This document shows, piece by piece, positions 1 to 4,462 of a DNA stretch of 6,565 nucleotides; position 1 is the stretch's first letter, and each line of letters opens with the position of its first letter. A model generated the notes under the pieces. It ran no database searches. It saw only the letters and a list, made by a program, of their open reading frames with translations, and was not told where the DNA came from. The stretch is from Planctomycetaceae bacterium (lineage in GTDB: Bacteria; Planctomycetota; Planctomycetia; Pirellulales; Thermoguttaceae), in contig JAISBG010000492.1 in NCBI GenBank assembly GCA_031266315.1, positions 1 to 6,565 of the forward strand, read 5' to 3'. The position numbers and the translations under genes are program-made.

Positions 1-1
1 T

Positions 2-382
2 GAAAATCTGGCAACGATTGAAGGCGGCATTTTGCAGGGAGTGGACGCTCAACGCCGCAACACAATCCGTACTCAAGGCGGTTGGGCGGCATTCACTTAT
101 CAAGCCACGAAAAAATTACAGACAAATCTTTGTTATATGATTGATGATCCGTTCAATCATGATGTGGTTTCCGGCAATGCCGACAATAATCTGGCAAGAA
201 ATTACAGTCATTGTCTTTTTATCAATGCGTTATACAATTGGAGTGATGCTCTAATGACGGGTTTTGAGGTTGATTTCTGGCGAACGCACTGGCAACGTTA
301 CAACGCCCAAACCCAAACCATAACACCGCTTACTCCCGGAACTCCGATACGATACGAATTTACTGTTCGTTACACATTCTGA
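2..382 (+). CDS. C-terminal part of an outer-membrane beta-barrel (porin-like) protein, 5' end outside window
   Basis: The reading frame is open from the first full codon and gives 126 residues before the TGA at 380-382; the true start lies upstream of the window. What is seen: alternating polar and hydrophobic/aromatic residues typical of beta strands (GWAAFTYQA, LFINALYNW, TGFEVDFWRTHW) and a last strand, RYEFTVRYTF, ending in Phe, the usual C-terminal signature of outer-membrane barrels recognised by the BAM machinery. A GWAAFTYQ...IDDP...N..FINALYN...GFEV.FW pattern resembles large uncharacterised porin-like proteins of planctomycetes; this is from memory of the family and not searched. 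The inferred role is an outer-membrane pore or surface barrel; the substrate is unknown. No clear terminator follows; a hairpin repeat begins 30 bases after the stop. It could also be another barrel class, since only the C-terminus is visible. Confidence 0.65.
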   Translation, partial: ENLATIEGGILQGVDAQRRNTIRTQGGWAAFTYQATKKLQTNLCYMIDDPFNHDVVSGNADNNLARNYSHCLFINALYNWSDALMTGFEVDFWRTHWQRYNAQTQTITPLTPGTPIRYEFTVRYTF

Positions 383-411
383 ATTTTCCGTTTGATAGAT
401 AAGAATCAAGA

Positions 412-526
412 GGTGGGTAACCTTTCGCTGAAAGGTTACGTTGGCGATAGCCAACTGTGAATCAGATTAACACTGGCAAAATTATGACTCAATCGGCGCA
501 ACCGCCCAGCGGGCGGATTGCCCACC
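412..526 (+). repeat. Multi-hairpin intergenic repeat, copy 1 (shortened)
   Basis: It begins GGTGGG and ends GCCCACC, the boundaries shared by all three copies. It carries a hairpin with 10-bp arms (GTAACCTTTC, 417-426, and its complement, 430-439) around a GCT triloop. Next is a 6-bp hairpin GTTGGC/GCCAAC with a GATA loop (440-455), then a TGTGAATCAGATTAA segment. A distal hairpin follows at 498-521 with an AGC loop and one bulged A at 517. Compared with copy 3 in the same orientation, about 26 bases are missing from the middle (after about 477). The short peptides that can be translated here on either strand are by-products of the repeat. Confidence 0.85.
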
Positions 527-553
527 CATTTTCGCCAACTGTGAATCAGATTA
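527..553 (+). repeat. Partial repeat fragment between copies 1 and 2
   Basis: Positions 534-553 are identical over 20 bases to 450-469 inside copy 1 (GCCAACTGTGAATCAGATTA). Positions 527-546 are identical over 20 bases to 712-731, which follow copy 2. It therefore looks like the right arm of the second hairpin plus the adjoining segment, left over from a degraded or recombined additional copy. Confidence 0.7.
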
Positions 554-569
554 GCGGTAGTCTTTTGTA

Positions 570-711
570 GGTGGGCGACCTTTCGCTGAAAGGTCGCGCC
601 GGTTGAGTCATAATTGACTCCAAAACGGAAGGCAACACAATTTGCCATAGTTAATCGAGTTCACAGTCGGCGAGTACGCCGACGCAACCGTTCAGCGAAC
701 GGTTGCCCACC
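570..711 (-). repeat. Multi-hairpin intergenic repeat, copy 2 (full length, opposite orientation)
   Basis: This 142-base unit matches the reverse complement of copy 3 (4271-4411) almost end to end; the stretch 594-640 is nearly unchanged. Hairpins in order: 575-597, 10-bp arms GCGACCTTTC with GCT loop; 605-620, GAGTCA/TGACTC with TAAT loop; 666-683, GTCGGCG/CGCCGAC with AGTA loop; 684-706, GCAACCGTTC arms with AGC loop. The two outer hairpins have the same design in opposite orientation, so the unit has inverted ends GGTGGGC...GCCCACC. No target-site duplication is evident. Confidence 0.88.
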
Positions 712-756
712 CATTTTCGCCAACTGTGAATTGGATTAACGACGGCAAATCGAATT
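712..756 (+). repeat. Partial repeat fragment after copy 2
   Basis: Positions 712-731 repeat 527-546 exactly, and the following GGATTAA-like segment parallels the end of the 527-553 fragment. The reverse complement of about 719-740 resembles 651-672 inside copy 2 with three mismatches in 22, so the two together act as imperfect inverted repeats bracketing the two hairpins at 666-706. Confidence 0.6.
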
Positions 757-782
757 GCCTATCAATTTTGCGTTAAAATATA

Positions 783-801
783 AAAATTCCATTGAATAAT
801 T
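783..801 (+). repeat. 19-base motif AAAATTCCATTGAAYAATT, copy a
   Basis: Matches 2804-2822 in 18 of 19 positions (T versus C at the degenerate site). Both copies are followed by T-rich sequence and both lie close to larger palindromic repeats. Function unknown. Confidence 0.6.
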
Positions 802-929
802 GTTTTTTTTTCAACTATTTTTCCGATAAGTACGAACAGTGTCTTGTTTTTAACACAGACTTTTTTAAATTACTTTATAGAGAAGTTTGTGTTTTTGGGC
901 TATTTGCGTCGGATAGACACATCATAAAA

Positions 930-959
930 TTGAGTGCTTTCTGTTTTGAGCAATATTAT
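930..959 (+). promoter_or_regulatory. Possible sigma70-type promoter for the TPR/lipoprotein unit
   Basis: TTGAGT at 930-935 and TATTAT at 954-959 are separated by 18 bases and lie about 40 bases before the ATG at 999. Each hexamer departs from consensus, and the surrounding AT-rich DNA offers other weak pairs (for example TTGCGT at 904 with TAAAAT at 925), so the assignment is tentative. Confidence 0.35.
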
Positions 960-998
960 TTTGAAATCGGACTCACAAATTAGTTCTTTGGAGGCAAG

Positions 999-1859
999 AT
1001 GAGCGGAAATTGTTTTTTGACAACTCTATCTTTTGTGCTTGTTGTCTGTTGCCATGTTGTTTCGTTGTTTGGTGATACCGAATTTAAGGTCAACCGTTCG
1101 GAAAGTCTTTACGGCAAGGGAGTTCACGCTTTCTTTGACAAAGATTACGCTGGAGCGGTTGGTTTGTTGGCGCAAGCGGAACAACTTGGAAGTGAAGACC
1201 CAAGACCTTATTATTTTCTTGCTCTTGCCCATTTTCGGCTTAAACATAATGATAAAGCCGATGATTATTTCAAAAAAGCGGCACGGTTCGAGTGGGAAGG
1301 ACAATCGGCACGGGATTACAATGTTTCTGAGGCTCTTCGCCGAATTCAGGGCAATGAACGGTTGCATGTTGAGCGTTACCGTAACCAAGCCAAATTAGAT
1401 TGGCAACAGGCGGAAAAACGGAAACGTGATATTTTATATGCCAATGAAAAAGCCGTTGAAAAAAGAATTTTGACCGAAATGTCAAAACATCCGGTTGCGG
1501 TGGTTCCGTTTGGTGCCAAGTCGATTGATCCTTTGGGAACGGGTAAGAAAATTGAAGTTCCGAATTTGGACGATTTAGATTCCGAACCGAAAAAGGAATT
1601 GCCGGAAACAAACGAAACCGCCCCGTCAAACAGTATCGGAAACACAAAATCCGATGATAAAAAAATGGACGAGACTTCCAAAGAAAAAGAAGAAGACCCT
1701 TTTGACAATTCAAACGATCAGAACAACAAAACTGAGGACGAAAAAAAGGAGACCAATAATATGACCTCTTCTGATAAATCGGACAATAATAATAACGATA
1801 ACAGTAAAGAATATGAAAATAATAAAGAAGAATCAGATGATGACGATCCGTTTAAATAA
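999..1859 (+). CDS. Secreted TPR-repeat protein with acidic low-complexity tail
   Basis: 286 residues. The ATG at 999 is preceded by a strong GGAGG at 990-994, which fixes the start. Residues 1-25 form a Sec signal peptide (hydrophobic core TTLSFVLVVCCHVVSLFG, no lipobox), so export to the periplasm or cell surface is expected. Residues about 36-98 form one to two tetratricopeptide repeats (YGKGVHAFFDKDYAGAVGLLAQAE, then DPRPYYFLALAHFRLKHNDKADDYFKKAARFE). A charged helical segment spans about 115-160. Residues from about 186 to the end are low complexity, rich in Asp, Glu, Lys and Asn, with the acidic motif DPF occurring twice (EEDPF at 231-235 and DDDPF at 281-285). TPRs usually bind partner proteins; the partner is unknown. 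The TPR part resembles secreted planctomycete proteins of unknown function. The end overlaps the next gene, indicating an operon. Confidence 0.85.
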   Translation: MSGNCFLTTLSFVLVVCCHVVSLFGDTEFKVNRSESLYGKGVHAFFDKDYAGAVGLLAQAEQLGSEDPRPYYFLALAHFRLKHNDKADDYFKKAARFEWEGQSARDYNVSEALRRIQGNERLHVERYRNQAKLDWQQAEKRKRDILYANEKAVEKRILTEMSKHPVAVVPFGAKSIDPLGTGKKIEVPNLDDLDSEPKKELPETNETAPSNSIGNTKSDDKKMDETSKEKEEDPFDNSNDQNNKTEDEKKETNNMTSSDKSDNNNNDNSKEYENNKEESDDDDPFK

Positions 1860-2781
1860 TTTTGTATTTAATTGGGTCTCTTCTTTATACCTTACGGTGT
1901 TAATTTTTTTCGGTTTTTGTTTTTTGATCGGTTGTTCCGGGCAAGGCAAAAAATCGCCGGATGATCGGTTGCAGGTTGCTGTTTCGGTGGAGCCGCACGC
2001 TTTTTTGTTGGAACGGATTGGCGGAGAACGGTTGCGGATTGAAGTGCTTGTTCCAACCGGCAAGGAGCCGGAACATTATCAGGCAACTCCCGATAAAATT
2101 GCGGCATTATCGCAAACAAAAATTCTGTTTCGTACCGGAATGCCTTTCGAGGAAGTGTTGATTCCAAAACTGAAATCCATTAACAGCAATTTGAAAATTG
2201 TTGATCTTCGTAACGGGATTACGCTTCGTTCTTTTGAACTTCACAATCATGATTCTGATTCCGCAACAGCCGACAATTCTCCTAATGAATCTGATCCTCA
2301 TATTTGGTTTGCTCCGACCATTTTGAAAACGGAAACACAAACTATTTTGCAAACACTTCTGGAAACAGACCCGGAAGGTGAGGTTCAATACCGAAACAAT
2401 ACTGAACGGTTTCTTGAGGAAATTGAAGCGTTGCGAATTGATTTGGCGAAACGTCTTGTTCCATTTAAGGAAAAAACTATTTTTGTTTTCCATCCTTCTT
2501 ACGGATATTTCTGCGACGAATTTGGATTGCGGCAGCGGGCAATTGAATTTGAAGGAAAATCACCGAAACCGCAACAACTCGCCGAGTTAATAAACGAGAT
2601 TCGCAACGGAAATAATCTTCCGGTTATTTTCGTACAGCCGGAATTTAATCAGGCTCCGACTCAGGCAATCACCGAAGCAACCGGTACAAAAATTGTTATT
2701 CATTCGTCTCTGGAACGAAATGTGTTGCAAAGTATGAAACATTTCGCGGAAGAAATTATTTTAGTGGGCAGTGATCGATAA
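1837..2781 (+). CDS. ZnuA/TroA-type metal ABC transporter substrate-binding lipoprotein
   Basis: 314 residues from the ATG at 1837. In-frame ATGs at 1813 and 1840 are possible; 1837 has the better-placed AG-rich stretch (1826-1832) and gives a normal lipoprotein signal with lipobox LIG-C at Cys33. The mature protein should be anchored in a membrane and bind Zn(II) or Mn(II) for an ABC importer. Family features (numbering from 1837): SVEPHAFLLERIGGE near 50-64, the 'PTGKEPEHYQATP' segment with His80, GMPFEE at 101-106, DPHIW with His155, FHPSYGYF with His219, and QPEF. A short His-containing loop (HNHD, 136-139) precedes DPHIW and is a small version of the ZnuA metal loop. His80 lies one residue before Tyr, whereas most relatives have P-H-x-Y. 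No permease or ATPase gene is adjacent. The gene start lies inside the TPR gene in another frame, suggesting coupled translation. The exact metal cannot be told. Confidence 0.88.
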   Translation: MMTIRLNNFVFNWVSSLYLTVLIFFGFCFLIGCSGQGKKSPDDRLQVAVSVEPHAFLLERIGGERLRIEVLVPTGKEPEHYQATPDKIAALSQTKILFRTGMPFEEVLIPKLKSINSNLKIVDLRNGITLRSFELHNHDSDSATADNSPNESDPHIWFAPTILKTETQTILQTLLETDPEGEVQYRNNTERFLEEIEALRIDLAKRLVPFKEKTIFVFHPSYGYFCDEFGLRQRAIEFEGKSPKPQQLAELINEIRNGNNLPVIFVQPEFNQAPTQAITEATGTKIVIHSSLERNVLQSMKHFAEEIILVGSDR

Positions 2782-2798
2782 CTCAAAAAATCAGTTAT
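2778..2798 (+). terminator. Weak hairpin after the lipoprotein gene
   Basis: ATAACT and AGTTAT form a 6-bp stem around a 9-base A-rich loop, overlapping the stop codon. It is followed by TTATGAAAATT with no long T run. It could slow or end transcription, but it is AT-rich and not a clear intrinsic terminator. Confidence 0.25.
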
Positions 2799-2803
2799 TT
2801 ATG

Positions 2804-2822
2804 AAAATTCCATTGAACAATT
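2804..2822 (+). repeat. 19-base motif AAAATTCCATTGAAYAATT, copy b
   Basis: The second copy of the motif at 783-801, 23 bases after the stop of the metal-binding lipoprotein gene. It is followed by a T-rich run (ATTTTTTCTTTT, 2828-2838), as copy a is. Confidence 0.6.
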
Positions 2823-2855
2823 ACAAATTTTTTCTTTTGAAGGGTTGGGGGTGAC

Positions 2856-3080
2856 AGTAGGATTGCAAGTTTTCCTCCGCCCTGCAAGGGCAATGCGTAA
2901 CAACCCACCGCAACGCGGTGGGTTAAATCACTCCTCAAAATTTCGCCCTGTAAGGGCAATGCAAAGCGGATTGGCATTGCCCTTACAGGGCGATTGTTAG
3001 GGGGACTGTTACCCGCCGCGTTGCGGCGGGTTGTTACGCATTGCCCCTAAAGGGGCGGAGGAAAAACTTGTAATCCTACT
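2856..3080. repeat. 225-bp nested inverted repeat (BIME/MITE-like)
   Basis: The outer arms, about 2856-2925 and 3010-3080, are reverse complements over about 70 bases with only a handful of differences; both ends read AGTAGGATT inward. The centre is a perfect 20-bp inverted repeat (2943-2962 and 2974-2993) around 11 bases. The unit is built from four copies of a CGCCC(T)..AGGGGCAATGC-like module, two in each orientation, plus two hairpins with identical layout: 2902-2924 (CCCACCGC/GCGGTGGG, loop AAC) and 3011-3031 (CCCGCCGC/GCGGCGGG, loop GTT). The A-T versus G-C difference between them is compensatory. Each CGCCC module is itself a small hairpin. No transposase is encoded. Short reading frames crossing it are by-products. 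Confidence 0.88.
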
Positions 3081-3099
3081 AGCATTTGGAATCATCATG

Positions 3100-3127
3100 T
3101 TGACAAAAGATTTATTTTTACTATACT
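3100..3127 (+). promoter_or_regulatory. Sigma70-type promoter of asnA
   Basis: A perfect -35 box TTGACA (3100-3105) is separated by 16 bases from TATACT (3122-3127), which differs from TATAAT at one position. Transcription would start near 3134, giving a leader of about 70 bases before the ATG at 3206. The promoter begins 20 bases beyond the end of the 225-bp inverted repeat, so the repeat is upstream of, and not within, the transcript. Confidence 0.72.
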
Positions 3128-3205
3128 CTGCGCGGTCAATCAATTACGAGAAACTCCAGCCCGATAACGTTGAATTTAACCCAACACCCAACCAAGAGGT
3201 TCACG

Positions 3206-4237
3206 ATGTCCCAATATAAGATTCCCCAAGATTATAAGCCAACCTTTAAGTTCCGCGAGATTGAAACGGCAATCAAAGGAATCAAAGATGATTTTGAACG
3301 TGCATTGTCCGCACAATTGGGGTTGTTGCGGGTAACCGCCCCCATGTTTCTCGATCCCGTCACCGGATTAAACGACAACCTGAACGGTGTCGAAAAACCG
3401 GTAAAATTTTACGCCACCGATATTCAAAAGGAAGTTGAAATCGTTCAATCACTTGCCAAATGGAAACGTTATGCTCTTTACAAGTATGGTTTTCGCCCCG
3501 GCGAAGGACTTTACACCGATATGAACGCCCTACGCCCCGATGAAACGATTTCGCCGATTCATTCGTTTTATGTTGACCAGTGGGATTGGTGTAAAGTTAT
3601 GAAACGCGACCAACGGAATCTTGAGTTTCTCAAAGCAACTGTTGAATCCATCTTCGGAGCCATTAAAGCCACCGAATACCGCGTTTGTTCTCAATACGCT
3701 CAGATTAAACCGATTTTGCCGGAAAAGATTACGTTTATTACCAGTGAGGAATTACAGAAAAAGTATCCCAACCTCACGCCAAAAGAGCGTGAAACGGTTG
3801 TCTGCAAGGAGGCGGGAGCGATTTTTGTGATTGGAATTGGCGGCGAGTTGCCGGACGGAACGATTCACGACGGACGCGCCCCGGATTACGACGATTGGTC
3901 AACCCCACGCGAAAACGGTATCGGATTAAACGGAGATATTTTGCTTTGGCATCCTCCATTGGAAACCGCGTTGGAAGTTTCTTCGATGGGGATTCGGGTT
4001 GACGCGGAAACATTGCAGCGGCAAGTCAAAATCCGGCAATGTGAAGATCGACTCAAATTGCTGTTCCACAAGAGTATTTTAAGCGGCGAACTCCCACAAA
4101 CAATCGGCGGCGGAATCGGACAATCACGGATTTGTCTGTTTATGCTCCGTGCAATTCATATCGGAGAAGTTGCCTGCGGATTGTGGTCTAACGACATGGT
4201 GAAAGCCTACACCGATGCCGGTGCAACTCTGTTGTAA
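3206..4237 (+). CDS. asnA: Aspartate--ammonia ligase (asparagine synthetase A)
   Basis: 343 residues, close to the roughly 330 of the E. coli enzyme. The family makes L-asparagine from L-aspartate, ammonia and ATP, releasing AMP and diphosphate, in the cytoplasm; it uses ammonia and not glutamine. It has the class II aminoacyl-tRNA synthetase fold. Recognisable segments: VTAPMFLDPVTGLNDNLNG (43-61), ALYKYGF (90-96), YTDMNALRPDE (103-113), HSFYVDQWDWCKV (119-131), a long middle region with NGDILLWHPPLE (242-253), SSMGIRVD (259-266) and the motif-3-like GGGIGQSR (301-308), which holds the ATP-binding arginine. The ATG at 3206 is chosen because AAGAGG lies at 3194-3199 with normal spacing; an in-frame TTG at 3170 lacks one. 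It is transcribed alone from its own promoter and converges on the next gene. It appears intact. Preference for ammonia fits an ammonia-rich anoxic habitat, which is an inference. Confidence 0.96.
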   Translation: MSQYKIPQDYKPTFKFREIETAIKGIKDDFERALSAQLGLLRVTAPMFLDPVTGLNDNLNGVEKPVKFYATDIQKEVEIVQSLAKWKRYALYKYGFRPGEGLYTDMNALRPDETISPIHSFYVDQWDWCKVMKRDQRNLEFLKATVESIFGAIKATEYRVCSQYAQIKPILPEKITFITSEELQKKYPNLTPKERETVVCKEAGAIFVIGIGGELPDGTIHDGRAPDYDDWSTPRENGIGLNGDILLWHPPLETALEVSSMGIRVDAETLQRQVKIRQCEDRLKLLFHKSILSGELPQTIGGGIGQSRICLFMLRAIHIGEVACGLWSNDMVKAYTDAGATLL

Positions 4238-4270
4238 AATTCGGCATTAATTGCCGACATACTACTGTAA

Positions 4271-4411
4271 GGTGGGCGACCTTTCGCTGAAAGGTCGCGT
4301 CGGCGGTAGCCGACTATGAACTCGATTAACACCGGCGATTTGTGTTGCCTTCCGTTTTGGAGTCAATAACAACTCAACCGGCGCGACCGTCCAGCGGACG
4401 GATCGCCCACC
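4271..4411 (+). repeat. Multi-hairpin intergenic repeat, copy 3 (full length)
   Basis: 141 bases with the common ends GGTGGGC and GCCCACC. Hairpins: 4276-4298 (GCGACCTTTC arms, GCT loop); 4299-4314 (GTCGGC/GCCGAC, GGTA loop); 4383-4406 (GCGACCGTCC arms, AGC loop, bulged A at 4402). In the middle the GAGT...ACTC segment of copy 2 is still visible (4360-4375) but its stem is imperfect. It lies between the convergent asnA and hydrogenase-MCP genes. The distal hairpin is followed by CTCTTTTT, so the unit could help end transcription from the left; this is an inference. Nothing else is recognised in this gap. Confidence 0.87.
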
Positions 4412-4462
4412 TCTTTTTACACAAACAGTATTAGAGTGAAAAGATTTCGGTTGATTGAATTG

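Larger units (their letters stand above)
757..998. other. AT-rich gene-free leader of the TPR gene
   Basis: About 240 bases of AT-rich sequence with T runs (for example around 803-811) and no convincing gene. A 63-residue TTG-start reading frame at 792-983 has no ribosome binding site and a composition expected of random AT-rich DNA. The segment holds a 19-base motif shared with the region after the metal-binding lipoprotein gene (783-801) and a possible promoter at 930-959. Confidence 0.6.

Noticed and set aside
436..648. Minus-strand reading frame across the repeats
   Set aside because: Its peptide is a translation of repeated hairpin sequence; no start signal, and its repeats mirror the DNA repeats.
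412..756. CRISPR array
   Set aside because: The repeats are long, differ in orientation, are internally palindromic and have no regular unique spacers; no cas genes are visible.
792..983. 63-residue reading frame upstream of the TPR gene
   Set aside because: TTG start, no ribosome binding site, Phe/Tyr/Asn-rich composition expected from AT-rich DNA, no recognisable domain.
1270..1713. Long minus-strand frames over the TPR gene
   Set aside because: Antisense shadows with no start signals or recognisable domains; the plus-strand frame has a signal peptide, TPR motifs and a strong ribosome site.
2795..2977. 60-residue minus-strand frame with ALPLQG repeated
   Set aside because: The repeated peptide comes from the CGCCC..AGGGCAATGC modules of the inverted-repeat element.
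3031..3219. Plus-strand frame running into the asnA start
   Set aside because: It begins inside the palindromic element, crosses the asnA promoter and has no ribosome binding site.
4241..4257. TCGGCA/TGCCGA hairpin just after asnA as terminator
   Set aside because: No T run follows, the stem is only 6 bp, and it resembles degenerate repeat debris; not enough to call a terminator.
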